Assembly (NCBI GenBank): GCA_020634755.1
Contig: JACKBC010000019.1
Coordinates: 51,209 to 115,208 of the forward strand
Length of the DNA stretch: 64,000 nucleotides
Reading direction: 5' to 3'
Origin: Caldilineaceae bacterium
Lineage (GTDB): Bacteria > Chloroflexota > Anaerolineae > Caldilineales > Caldilineaceae
Shown here: positions 7,004 through 17,000 of the stretch, piece by piece
How the letters are laid out: each line of letters opens with the position of its first letter
How positions within the stretch are numbered: the first letter of the stretch is position 1
Position numbers and translations under genes: made by a program
Notes under the pieces: generated by a model
Told to the model about the DNA's origin: nothing
Seen by the model: only the letters and a program-made list of their open reading frames with translations
The model's database searches: none

Positions 7004-9997
7004 CTACATCACCTTCACAACCTGCATTTGTCTATCGCCCTGCTGATTGGCCTTTTCGATGGCATCGGGCGAACCGAGCACCACCAGCGCACCCTGCTGC
7101 CCCACCTGCTCGACAAAATCGGCAAAGCGCTTGAAATCGGCCACGGTGGTGGAGAGCACCTGCTGGCGATAGAGCTGGCGCTGCTCGGCGCTTTCGCCCA
7201 TGAGATGACGCACCATAGAGGTGTAGCCCTTGGCATCGGGCAGTTGATACGAGTCAATGGAGCTGATGGCGCCAATTATGCTTTTGGTCAGTTCACCCTC
7301 ATCCAAATTCAAGGTGCGCAAATAGTCTGCGCTCTGCTGATAGACCTTCACCGTGTTGAGCAGATTGGGGTCGCGATAGGAGAGAAAAGAGAGTGAACCC
7401 GAGTTTTTGCTAAATTGGCAAAACGCGCCATACGCGCCGCCCTGCACGCGCACCTGATCCCACAGCCAGGTGGTGCGCAGATAGCCCGTTATGGGCGAAA
7501 CCGAGCCATGCAGCTCGTAGCCCAGCTTGTAGAGACTGCCGCCCAGCGCTACATAGTTGACTTGGGCAGGCAACGTGAGCCCTTCATCTAGCGGCTGCAA
7601 GACAGGGCGCCACGGCTGGCGCGGCGCATCCACCGTAGGCAGCGTGGCCACAAAGCTGGCTAGTTGCGGCGCAAAGTGGGACCAGTTGTCGGCATCCAGC
7701 GTCACATTGCAGAAAACGCTGTTGCGATTGAGCAGCAGGCGGCGCACCTCTTCCAGCTTTTGCAGCACACCAGGCCAATCGTTTTCAATCTCGGCGGCCA
7801 ACTTGCGCAAAAAGAAGAGATTGTCGATACCGCCCATCTGCTCGCCTATCCAGCCGGCTGTGGTCAGTTGGCTGCGCAGACGTCCGCCGGCCACCCCATG
7901 CCCAGATGGGATCAACCCCGATTCGCGGCTCGACTTGGCTTCCAGCACCATTTGGCGGAACTTCTCCCGGTTGTCCAGCTTAACCGTGCGCACCAGGTCA
8001 GTCATGATCGCCAGCATTTCAGCGGCCTGCTCTGGCGTGGATTTACCGTTGAGGAAGAACCAGGCGCCCACGTCGGGCGAGGCCATACGCTCGGCCGGCG
8101 GTTTATTATATACAGGCAAGCTGGAGACCAGCGTGGAGCTCCAAATGCCACCGGTTTTGCGCTTAATGCGCTGGGTCAGCCTGACGGTATCCTCCGTTTC
8201 GGTGCCGATTTCCGTCAGCGCGCGCCCAAAGAGCTTTACATACGGCAGCAGGTCGGCGGGCAGAACCTGCATGTCGAACCCTACGTTCAAATAGACAATG
8301 CCGTTGGTAAAGAGATCGTGATAGAGCAGCGGCGCGTCGTTGAGGCTTCCCACTTCGATTGGGATTTCCACACCTTGCTGGTCCAGATCGGACAGAGTCA
8401 GCCGGGGAATGGCGGCCAGTGCCTCGGGTGAATCGGGCGCGGATTGGCGCGCTTTGAGCGCATTGGTGTTTTCAATGACGGCCAGCAATTCCGCTTCGCT
8501 CATGGCCAGGCGAGCACTTTCCAGCCGTGCTTTCTCGGCGGCTTCCTCTTGGGCATTGAGGCCCGTCTGCGGCGTCATAATAGTTGTGGAGCGGTGGCTG
8601 TTCTGCAACAGATAGGTCTGAATCAGCTCTTGCAGGCGTTGAGGATGTGTGGTCAGCTTCTGTTTAACCGCCGCCAGCGGTCCTTCGTACATAAGCGGTT
8701 CAAACGGGTCTCCATCGTAGATCCAGGTGCTGAGCGCAGTCAACATGAGCAAGAGACCGCGCGGGTAAGAGCCGGTATTGTTTTCGCGCAAATGAAACTC
8801 AATTGTATTGAGGGCGGCTTCAATCATCTCCTGCTCGAATCCCTCATTGGCCAGCTTGGTCAACGTCTCCATGATCAACGACTCAACCGCAGACAGGTTT
8901 TCTGCGGCCACGCCATTCATGCCCACCGAGAAGGTCATCTGGCGCAGCGTGGTGGAAAGGCCGCCGCCGATTGTGTCTTCACCCAGGCCCGAATCGAGCA
9001 GCGTCTTGCGCATGGGCGAGGCCGGCGTGCCCAACATGGCGTAGGAAAGCACGCTCAGCTCCATATCCAGCTCCGGATCGTTGCCTTCTGGCAGCAGCCA
9101 GTTCATGCGGATCTTGCCCTTATTTTCATGCTCGGATGCGGCGTCACTCGCCCCATTTTCATCCACGCTGTAGTGGTACGTAAAGCGCTGCGGGGCGCTC
9201 CATGCGGCTTGGAGCGGCACGGTGGAATCGACTGTCGCCGTGGAGAAGTCGCGCAGCCACGCATCCAGCAGCCGCAGCCGCTCGCTGGGATCGTCATCGC
9301 CATAGAAGAAGATGTACGAATTGGACGGATGGTAGTAGCGCTTGTGGAAGTCGGTGAACTGCTCGTAGGTCAGATCGGGAATCGCCTTGGGGTCGCCACC
9401 CGAATCGAGCCCATAGGTCATATCGGGGAAAAGTGAACGACCGCTGTAACGGGCAAAGGCGCCGTCGGCTGAAGAATAAGCGCCCTTCATCTCGTTGAAC
9501 ACGACCCCTTTATAGTTCAGCGGATCGCCCAGCTTTTCCAGCTCGTAGTGCCAACCCTCCTGCTCCAAATGGTGGCGCGTGATCAGCGGATAAAAAACAG
9601 CATCCAGATAGACATCCACCAAATTATAGAAATCCTTCATATTGGTGCTGGCCACCGGATAGCAGGTGCGATCGGGATAGGTAAAGGCATTGACAAAGGT
9701 TTTAAGTGATCCCTTAACCAGCTCTACAAATGGCTCTTTGGCGCGATATTTGCGCGAACCACCCAGCACCGCATGTTCCAATATGTGCGCCACGCCAGTC
9801 GAGTCGGTGGGCGGCGTGCGAAACGTAATACCAAAGACTTTGTTCTCGTCATCGTTTTGCAGCGAAAGCAAGCGCGCCCCGCTTTTCTGGTGACGATAGA
9901 GCTGCGCCAGAATGTTCAGCTCGGGAAGCTGCTGCTCTTTTTCCAATACAAAACCGTGGATCAACGTTTGGCTGGGGCCACCATTAGAATGTGTCAT
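7004..9997 (-). CDS. M16C zinc metallopeptidase, presequence protease (PreP)-like
   Basis: About 997 residues, the usual length for the two-halves-in-one-chain M16C family (PreP/Cym1, falcilysin). The inverted zinc motif is HILEH at 71-75, followed by AVLGGSRKY, FVELVKGSLKTFVNAFTYPD and, further on, the downstream acidic helix (VVFNEMKGAYSS) that gives the third ligand. The second, inactive half and the M16C-associated linker fill the rest. In organelles these enzymes degrade targeting peptides; in bacteria they are taken to clear short peptides. The start was set at 9997 because AAAAGG lies seven bases upstream; an upstream ATG (10003) and GTG (10024) are in frame. No signal peptide, so probably cytoplasmic. 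It is convergent with the MATE gene. Confidence 0.94.
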   Translation of the reverse strand: MTHSNGGPSQTLIHGFVLEKEQQLPELNILAQLYRHQKSGARLLSLQNDDENKVFGITFRTPPTDSTGVAHILEHAVLGGSRKYRAKEPFVELVKGSLKTFVNAFTYPDRTCYPVASTNMKDFYNLVDVYLDAVFYPLITRHHLEQEGWHYELEKLGDPLNYKGVVFNEMKGAYSSADGAFARYSGRSLFPDMTYGLDSGGDPKAIPDLTYEQFTDFHKRYYHPSNSYIFFYGDDDPSERLRLLDAWLRDFSTATVDSTVPLQAAWSAPQRFTYHYSVDENGASDAASEHENKGKIRMNWLLPEGNDPELDMELSVLSYAMLGTPASPMRKTLLDSGLGEDTIGGGLSTTLRQMTFSVGMNGVAAENLSAVESLIMETLTKLANEGFEQEMIEAALNTIEFHLRENNTGSYPRGLLLMLTALSTWIYDGDPFEPLMYEGPLAAVKQKLTTHPQRLQELIQTYLLQNSHRSTTIMTPQTGLNAQEEAAEKARLESARLAMSEAELLAVIENTNALKARQSAPDSPEALAAIPRLTLSDLDQQGVEIPIEVGSLNDAPLLYHDLFTNGIVYLNVGFDMQVLPADLLPYVKLFGRALTEIGTETEDTVRLTQRIKRKTGGIWSSTLVSSLPVYNKPPAERMASPDVGAWFFLNGKSTPEQAAEMLAIMTDLVRTVKLDNREKFRQMVLEAKSSRESGLIPSGHGVAGGRLRSQLTTAGWIGEQMGGIDNLFFLRKLAAEIENDWPGVLQKLEEVRRLLLNRNSVFCNVTLDADNWSHFAPQLASFVATLPTVDAPRQPWRPVLQPLDEGLTLPAQVNYVALGGSLYKLGYELHGSVSPITGYLRTTWLWDQVRVQGGAYGAFCQFSKNSGSLSFLSYRDPNLLNTVKVYQQSADYLRTLNLDEGELTKSIIGAISSIDSYQLPDAKGYTSMVRHLMGESAEQRQLYRQQVLSTTVADFKRFADFVEQVGQQGALVVLGSPDAIEKANQQGDRQMQVVKVM

Positions 9998-10080
9998 TGT
10001 CATACCTTTTATCAAATGTTCCACTCGTTTATGCTCAATATACCAAAACGGTGTTGGGAATCTATTGCCGCGAACATTTA

Positions 10081-10130
10081 ATTTTTAGAAATCACAACTC
10101 GAGCAAAAGTCATACGGGATTGCTAAAAAT
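10081..10130. terminator. Inverted repeat between Nudix-like and M16C genes
   Basis: ATTTTTAGAAATC and GATTGCTAAAAAT (12 of 13 paired) enclose 24 bases. It could end transcription of the minus-strand Nudix-like gene or lie in the M16C leader; there is no strong U-run, so the role is uncertain. Confidence 0.4.
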
Positions 10131-10216
10131 CAAGCGGCCAGACAACTAGGCATCGGTCTCGCTTGGAGAATCCGACCCTCTCTCATACCATTGCCATCTA
10201 CTGATACTATACGTCT

Positions 10217-10810
10217 CTATGGTCTCTCATGTTGTGCATGACTCTCCTGCCAGCGCCAATGGTGAACGCGGACCGGATCGCCTTTTTCGTAGGCAGCGTT
10301 GAACGTTGAGAATGCCTCCACAGGGAGACCTTGTACCTGAACCTTCACCGTATGGATGGTAAAACATGAGGGCAAACCCGGGTAGGAGGGTGAATCTTTC
10401 TGCTTGAACTGCGTCATTACCAAAGCAAAGTCGGAGCAAATCGCTGAATCGGTCAGATTTAGCTCCTCACTTAAACAACGGCGAGCGGTAGTCAAGGCAT
10501 CTTCACCAGGCAACATCTTTTCGGCGGGCAGGCTGTCGCGATGGCGCACGCGGCCATTCCTCAATTCTTGGCCGACCTCGCGTAAAAGTAGGCCCTTTTG
10601 TTGCACCAACACATTGGTCACATCGACTAAGCGCATTACGGGATAATCCTGCAATCGACATTCTCCCAACATCAATTCCTGCCAGAGATCATCCACAGTC
10701 TTGGCATTGGCTTGCCCCCAATGTACTATGTCGATTTGGTGCGTATGCAACCAGAACGCCAGCATATTTACTGAATCGAATTGTAACGGTATTGAAGAAT
10801 TGGCATGCAT
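10217..10810 (-). CDS. Nudix-like domain protein with degenerate Nudix box
   Basis: 197 residues. The first ~80 residues look like a MutT-adjacent substrate domain; then RHRDSLPAEKMLPGEDALTT leads into ARRCLSEELNL, which aligns with the Nudix helix (A-x-R-E-x-x-E-E) except that the first catalytic glutamate of REUXEE is a cysteine. The terminal EE pair is kept. Nudix enzymes hydrolyse nucleoside-diphosphate-linked compounds; the lost Glu suggests weak, altered or no hydrolysis. There is no ribosome-binding site upstream of the ATG, but a 16-bp-stem hairpin begins 14 bases upstream. A small membrane-protein gene lies just upstream on the same strand. Fold call is moderate, function not assigned. 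Confidence 0.6.
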   Translation of the reverse strand: MHANSSIPLQFDSVNMLAFWLHTHQIDIVHWGQANAKTVDDLWQELMLGECRLQDYPVMRLVDVTNVLVQQKGLLLREVGQELRNGRVRHRDSLPAEKMLPGEDALTTARRCLSEELNLTDSAICSDFALVMTQFKQKDSPSYPGLPSCFTIHTVKVQVQGLPVEAFSTFNAAYEKGDPVRVHHWRWQESHAQHERP

Positions 10811-10823
10811 TAGGTGAGTATAC

Positions 10824-10863
10824 TATGACGCCCCACCAGTCCATAATCTGGCGGGGCGTCATA
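10824..10863. terminator. Strong hairpin between two minus-strand genes
   Basis: TATGACGCCCCaCCAG and CTGGcGGGGCGTCATA pair at 15 of 16 positions around an 8-base loop. It lies after the small membrane-protein gene and 14 bases before the Nudix-like gene. No U-run follows, so it may be a terminator of the former or a leader structure controlling the latter. Confidence 0.55.
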
Positions 10864-10906
10864 ATGCGGGAGAATGTGCGCCACTTAAAAATAGGGGTCG
10901 TAAAGG

Positions 10907-11131
10907 CTACGTAAACAATTGGGAGGGCGAAAGCCAATAGCCCAAAACAAAACACGCTATTGATATGAAGATGGGAATGGTGCAGAGCATGTTAACCAAA
11001 CAACTCTCGGCGGCTATACGCTCCCTATTTTTACGAAATGCCCAAAACAGAATCTGGAAGGTAACTGAAACACCCATAAACAACGCGCTCAGGAAATAGA
11101 AAAACGGTGCAACTACGTGTGCAAGGTTCAT
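10907..11131 (-). CDS. Small two-helix membrane protein, unknown function
   Basis: 74 residues. Two hydrophobic segments (about 8-30 and 49-67) flank a basic, charged loop FRKNRERIAAESC. The ATG is preceded by a strong ribosome-binding site, GGAGG eight bases upstream, which is the main reason to accept so short a gene. I do not recognise the family. It lies upstream of the Nudix-like gene with a strong hairpin in between, and diverges from the kinase cluster that starts at 11700. Confidence 0.65.
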   Translation of the reverse strand: MNLAHVVAPFFYFLSALFMGVSVTFQILFWAFRKNRERIAAESCLVNMLCTIPIFISIACFVLGYWLSPSQLFT

Positions 11132-11699
11132 TGATCGTTGCCTCCTATGAATCTCTCTACAATCATCGTCTCCTTCTTTACGATGGGGGCGCTCCCATAC
11201 AATAGCATAACTTATCTATGTGTTTCATAACCTGTCAGCCAAATGATAATTGACGCATATTTTGCAAATAAAGATGATAAATAAAGAGATGTCGTGGCTA
11301 GTTTGATTTCTCCCTGGTCTACCTGGCTCTAAATAAAACTTCGGTGTTTAAGTCTGATAAAGTCCCTATGGCTAGCATTACATCCATCACACTTCAGTTT
11401 CAATGGCTTCGTCATCTTTGTCATGTACCTATCATCATAACGTAGGGCAATAACGCTTCATAACGTGATATAGTACAACTACCGCATTTCTATACTTAGC
11501 GCAAAATGAAGCCTGCAGTTTCGGCTCTATTCAGCACACTGTAAAAAATTTAGTTTTCATCTCAACCGCGGCATAGAAGTATAAGCGATGCAACTATCCA
11601 ACCATAGCCTGAGCTTGTCGAAGCCCACCTGTGCCTTCGACAAGTTTCAGCCACTGGGGACCTGGATAGTTGCAAAGCGATCACTTTAAGGAGGGCTAG
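11132..11699. other. AT-rich divergent intergenic region with repeat elements
   Basis: No ORF is supported. The left part is AT-rich; TTGACG at about 11249 followed after 17 bases by GATGAT is a weak promoter candidate reading right. From about 11505 to 11578 lies a degenerate family D copy (ending TTTTCATCTCAACCGC), and from 11589 to 11674 a family E element. AAGGAGG at 11688-11694 is the ribosome-binding site of the next gene. Confidence 0.5.
11589..11674. repeat. Family E palindromic element with perfect 12-bp ends
   Basis: TGCAACTATCCA and TGGATAGTTGCA form perfect inverted ends 86 bp apart. The interior has GAGCTTGTCGAAG and CTTCGACAAG, which can pair. It ends 25 bases before the start codon at 11700. 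A related element lies at 21466-21553. Confidence 0.75.
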
Positions 11700-13982
11700 A
11701 TGACAATAGTGAAAAGTGGCTATTTACGGCCTGGAGTGGTTCACGCTAGCATCAAGAAATTATTACCCCTCGGCTTATTATTAGAGTTGACTGACGGTTC
11801 CACCGGCCTTGTGCGCCGCCGCGAAATCAGCTGGGTAGATACCGATTACCAATTGTGGCGCCAAAAGTATACGGTCGGTCAAAGAATTGCTGTTTTTCCC
11901 TTGCACATCCAAAATGGACGCCAGGAATTTAGTATCCGACTCGTAGAAAACGATCCGTGGTTAGCAGTAAATGAACGCTATTGCACTGGCGCGCTGGTAT
12001 CAGGTTGCGTAGCAGGCGTAGCGGCCTTTGGCGTCTTTATCGAACTCGAACGCGGTGTAGTCGGTTTGCTCCACAAATCACAGTTGCCAGTTTGGGCCAA
12101 TCAACCTATTGAAGATCTATTTTGGGTAGGAGATCTCGTTAAGGTCGTTATTACATCCATTGACTGTGACGAGAGACGCATGAGTCTGTCCATAGTCGAT
12201 ATTCGATCATTCCGATGGGAAAACAAAACGGGGGATGAGAGAGATCGGAATGCAAGTGCCAATGGCGCGAATTTTGATACACCGCCCACCCATTTGTCCA
12301 TGGGTAGTTCACCTAAATCAATTGACATACACTCCATTCTCGTGATTGAGGATGATGATGTACAGCGCAGCGCGTTGAAACAGTGGCTGCAAAGCGCCAG
12401 CCAGCAAGTTGAAGCGGTTGGGTCCGCAGACGAAGCGCTGGCGCTGCTGCAAACATACTCGCCAGATATTGTGCTCACAGATGTGGGTCTACCCGGTATG
12501 TCCGGCATTGAGGCAACCAGGCGCATTCGTACCCATCACCCCAACGTTCGCTGCATTATCATGACGGATTGGTCGCAGGCCGATACATATGCGGCGGAAT
12601 TAGAAGAATTGCAGGCTCAGGATGTGGCATTTTTGATCAAGCCGCTCCTGCCCACGGATCTTCTTGAAGTGCTTACCCGCACCGTTCTATCGACGTCGCC
12701 ACAAAGGACCAGTGCACCGACAGAAAGTGCGGCCGCAATGGAGCCAGGGGTGCTGACTTCGAAGCCATCCAGGACACCGCGTTCATCGTCAAATCCAAAT
12801 CGTACTTCCGGCGTCAATAAGCTAAGGAAACATCTGACGCGGCTTCTGCGGACAACGCGGGCCAGCAAGGTTGTCATCTTTGGGATGGATACGCAACAGC
12901 GCCAAATTCATGTGGTAGACGAATGGGGAAAGCCCCAATTACATGAAGATGCTATTCCCCACTTAATCCATAGTCCGGTGCGAGATGTTGCCGAGGACAA
13001 ACAGCCAATTTACATCGAGCAGGCAGATGAAGCAGGGCTTTATCTAAGTAATTTATCACCACTACTTTCTTTTGCAGCTTGCATCGGTCTACCTCTTAAC
13101 ATTGATTTACCTTTAGCTTATTGTCTCTTTCTATTTTTTCCCGAGCCTACCATTTCCAGTAAAACGGTTTGTGAATATGCAGACGCCAGTGCATTGGCGC
13201 TGGGCGCCGAACTTGAGAAGACGGCTTTCCTGGAACGTTGGGCCGAGATGCAGCGCGTGAACCTGGTGGGAGATCTGGTGCGTGGGCTGGTGCATGAAGT
13301 AAATCACCACCTGAGCCCCATCAACTTTGGCTTAGATCTGCTCCATCGACGTTGTGAACGACTACATAATCTGCTTGAATCAGATATTAAACATGCCCAG
13401 GTTGAGATGGATAACGCCGCCCGCACCTTGGGGCAGTTAATACAAAGCGTTGATTCGTTGACGCGTACAGCGCGCAGCTTTGGGCAAATGACCGTTCTAG
13501 ACAAAGAATCGATTGTGCGGGTGGATCTGGTTGTCGAGCGAGCCGTCACGTTAGTACGTAATACGCTAGACGCGCCGGTTCAGATTACTTTTACACAGCC
13601 GGAGCAGATCTATGTAACACATGGCAAGGCGACTCACATTCAGCAGGTAGTCGTCAACGTGCTTCTCAACGCCGTACAGCAAATTGAACAGCTACGGCCC
13701 CAAAGTGGCGGAAAGGTATATATCAGCCTAGCAAAATCGACTCGAATTGGCGTCCCCTACATCCACATTACCATAGAAGACGATGGACCCGGTATTCATC
13801 ATCAACTTTGGCAACGCATATTTGAGCTAGGGTTTAGTACACGCGCCAACGAGGGGAGTGGGTTGGGTCTGTTTTTGGCACAAAGATTGTTGGAAAATAG
13901 TGGCGGATGTATATCAGTTGATAAGAGTATGATTCTATGGGGTACAAAGGTGGTTATTGATATACCGGTTCATATTGCATAA
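11700..13982 (+). CDS. S1-S1-receiver-GAF-like-histidine kinase fusion
   Basis: 760 residues. Two S1 RNA-binding (OB-fold) domains open the protein: about 5-82, and 94-166 with the classic FGVFIELERGVVGLLHKSQL. A receiver domain follows (about 213-335) with acidic IEDDD and phospho-acceptor Asp261 in LTDVGLPG. A GAF-like stretch (about 385-500) precedes the kinase: His532 in LVHEVNHHLSPI, then an HATPase domain with an NAVQQI N-box, EDDGPGI and GSGLGLFLA. S1 domains normally sit in ribosomal protein S1, RNases or Tex, so an S1-gated histidine kinase suggests a sensor of RNA, ribosomes or nucleotide ligands. AAGGAGG five bases before the ATG fixes the start. First of four collinear genes likely acting together. 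Domain calls are firm; ligand is unknown. Confidence 0.9.
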   Translation: MTIVKSGYLRPGVVHASIKKLLPLGLLLELTDGSTGLVRRREISWVDTDYQLWRQKYTVGQRIAVFPLHIQNGRQEFSIRLVENDPWLAVNERYCTGALVSGCVAGVAAFGVFIELERGVVGLLHKSQLPVWANQPIEDLFWVGDLVKVVITSIDCDERRMSLSIVDIRSFRWENKTGDERDRNASANGANFDTPPTHLSMGSSPKSIDIHSILVIEDDDVQRSALKQWLQSASQQVEAVGSADEALALLQTYSPDIVLTDVGLPGMSGIEATRRIRTHHPNVRCIIMTDWSQADTYAAELEELQAQDVAFLIKPLLPTDLLEVLTRTVLSTSPQRTSAPTESAAAMEPGVLTSKPSRTPRSSSNPNRTSGVNKLRKHLTRLLRTTRASKVVIFGMDTQQRQIHVVDEWGKPQLHEDAIPHLIHSPVRDVAEDKQPIYIEQADEAGLYLSNLSPLLSFAACIGLPLNIDLPLAYCLFLFFPEPTISSKTVCEYADASALALGAELEKTAFLERWAEMQRVNLVGDLVRGLVHEVNHHLSPINFGLDLLHRRCERLHNLLESDIKHAQVEMDNAARTLGQLIQSVDSLTRTARSFGQMTVLDKESIVRVDLVVERAVTLVRNTLDAPVQITFTQPEQIYVTHGKATHIQQVVVNVLLNAVQQIEQLRPQSGGKVYISLAKSTRIGVPYIHITIEDDGPGIHHQLWQRIFELGFSTRANEGSGLGLFLAQRLLENSGGCISVDKSMILWGTKVVIDIPVHIA

Positions 13983-14001
13983 AGTTCTATACTGCGGTTG
14001 C

Positions 14002-14060
14002 GATGAGAGCCGGAGTTTTCTACTGACTCAACAGGCGTAATGAAACGTCGGTTCTCATTT
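14002..14060. repeat. Family D hairpin element
   Basis: ATGAGAGCCGGAGTTT and GAAACGTCGGTTCTCAT form an imperfect stem of about 17 bp. It is an inverted homologue of the element at 46033-46092 (shared flank CTCAACCGCA in one orientation). It fills the gap between the first two genes of the kinase cluster and could attenuate transcription. Confidence 0.65.
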
Positions 14061-14089
14061 AAAGCCAAGTATAAAAGGAGGAACTAAAG

Positions 14090-17000
14090 ATGATCCGCGT
14101 ATTAATTTTGGATGACGAACCGAATTATTGCGCCATGCTGAAGGAGAGCATAGAGGAGGAAGACGGCCTTAACGTTATCGTGGAAACAGCGCAAAGCTTG
14201 AAACAAGCTGTCCAGCTCGTAGAGCATAACCCAGAAGGCTATGATGTCTTTTTAATCGACTTTCAACTTAGAGATCGAGCGGGTGAGGAAAGGGTAGACG
14301 GCTTATACGCCGTAAAGACTTTGCGTGCACTGGCGCCGGAGGCGGAGGCAATCATCCTGACAGGTCACAACGAACCCAATTTGCACGTTCTGGCGTATCA
14401 AGCAGGCGCATCGCGTTATCTTGTAAAACCATTTGAACTGCGCGAACTTACGCTCATCCTGCAAAGTATTGATGGTCTGAAAATATTACACAACATTGCA
14501 CGCCAAACACAGACGGCCACAACAGTACGCGAAGTAGCAGATGTCCTAGTACGGCAAGGGGTAAGTTTAGGGTTTGAACGGGCGCGTTTCTTTTTGGTCG
14601 ATAAACAACTGAATCAGCTACGCGGCATCACTCAGATAGGGCTCGATTCTTTGAGAGATTTTTCCAAAATTGCATTTGACATTGACCGAAGCCCCTATGC
14701 CCATGCAACGGCCACTACCGGTGAGACACGTTTTTTTTATGGCTTGGAATTAGGCAAGAACGCGCTATCCCAAGATTTTGATGAACAAACTTTTCCGCGT
14801 CCAGTTGGCGAGTGGGTAGATATAGCACTTGGTGAAGGAGAAGAGTGTATTGGTGTCCTAGCGCTGGATAATTACAAAGAGCAACGCACCTATCATGCGG
14901 AGCAACGTCGCATCTTACGCTTACTCTCGCACCATGCCACGGCAGCAGTGCGGCGCGCTTTGCAGCATGAAGAGGAAGCCTATCTGGCTGCGGCGAATCA
15001 TGCTGTTCAAGCGATCATTCAGGAAGCCGCCCCCCAAGGCGGCACGCTTCCTGCACTCCTTAAGGCGATGTACAATCAACTTCAGCATATTGCGCCAACC
15101 CAAAATTTTGTCGTCGTCTTAAAACATCGTAAAGACAAACGTGGGCAGCGTGAGTGGCTCCAAATCCGATTGCATGTTGAAGATGGTGACGAACACACCT
15201 ACTCATTGCGCAAGCCAGAAAGAGGTGGACTGACAGAGCACATGTTTGAAATTGGTCAACCACGCTATTTCCCATACGGCACGCTAGAGTACCGTTGCCA
15301 GCACGGATTACCAGAGCCGCAAGATCGCTTAGCCCAAAGCCTGATGGCTATCCCCATGTGTTTAGGAAGCGAGGCTATTGGCCTGGTGCTGATTGAGGAA
15401 TATGAGCATCAGGAGCAGTGGACCCAAGAACAATTCGAACGCTGTTGCGCTGTCATTGAACAATTGACGAGCCTGATCCATGTGGCGTGGCTAAACCAAC
15501 AGCTATCCGACTTTGTGAACCCACTTTCGGTTCTGCAGCAGGCCAGCGAAACGATTATTGAGCTGGCCCAGATGAATGATAATGAAGAATGGTTATGGCA
15601 TGGTGTCTTAACGTTGATCACAGCCGGATATGGCTTTTGTTTTGATCGGGCCATGCTCTTTTTACGCGATCGGGACGATAATCGATGGGTGGGCAGAATG
15701 GGCATTGGCCACCTCAGTTGGCAAGAGGCAGAAAAAGCCTGGAAACAAGATGCACAAGAGGGGTTAGACTCATTTGACAAATATGTAAACCAGCTCAAAA
15801 AGGGAACATTGCGCCTTGGCACACCGGTGGACAAAGAGATTCGCGGCATGGAGATCATGGATAGCGACGCGTCAGCCTTTACTGAAGTAATAAAGACGGG
15901 CAAGTACATTGAAGTGCCCAGGGAAAAGGCAGATGTAATGCTGCCACGCCATTTTCTAGATACGTTCCATAAGACTGATTACGCCCTAGTTCCACTGAAG
16001 GCGGGTGAACACATTATTGGTATTGTGGTCATGGATACCATATGGGGCAAAGAGCCACAGAACCGTGCAGCACTGAATTACATAGATACGCTTACTAACG
16101 AAGCGGCATTGGTATGCGAAATTCTCCATGCTAATCGGGCTCAAAAAACACTAATTGAACTACCTAATCAGATTTTGCCAAACGCAGGCCAGAAACCGCT
16201 CAAGGAAAGCCTAGGTAAAATTGGTGAGGCAGCGCGTTACATTATGCGCGCGGATTCGGTCTCGATTTATCCATTGAAGGTAGATTTGGACCCGGAAGAG
16301 CTAGACCTCAATCACGCCATATGGGTGGACGGCAGGATCACCAAGCAGCTCAAGCAACCAGCAAATTTATCAGAGTTTATGCGTTATCTAGTCAATACGC
16401 AGAAGCCGATCTACATTGAAGATGTCCACCGCCCCCATCCCAACGGTATCGTGTTTGAACAAGATGTGGTTGTGCAGGAACAAGGGATTCGCGCGTTTAT
16501 CGGTTTGCCCATTCTGGGGCCAGTCTCGAAGAAGGTACGCGGGCTATTGTACCTGAACTTCAATCATCCCCGTTCATTCAATGACCACGACGTGTTTCAG
16601 GCGCAGACCTTTGCCAACTTGGCGGCTGTAGTTTTGCGCAACTGGCGCGAAACAGAAGGACTACGCAATACAAGCCGCACGCGCGGTGCAGAGCTAACAT
16701 TGATGCACGATGTCTTGACAAAGGCCCTTTCCCCAAAGGTAAATCAAGCCGAACTCATCGAAGCACTGCTGCGCAAGACGCGCGAATTGCTGCGCCTGCC
16801 CGCTATTAGCATTGCCATCATTTTACGTGAATGGAAACCGCCCAATAATCAATATGAGCAGGCAGAGGAATGCTGGCATCAATACTTCCTGCAACACGGC
16901 CATCCCATGGTAGAAAGCATCTATCCTGAAATTAACGGATTATGTGCACAGGCGCTCCAGCGCCAAAAGACTATTTCGACTCCCAACGTGCATACACGCG

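Noticed and set aside
8444..9436. 330-codon plus-strand frame inside the M16C protease
   Set aside because: Antisense shadow of a well-supported gene; composition is His/Arg/Gln-rich noise.
10689..10955. 88-codon hydrophobic minus-strand frame
   Set aside because: It runs through the hairpin and overlaps two better-supported genes.
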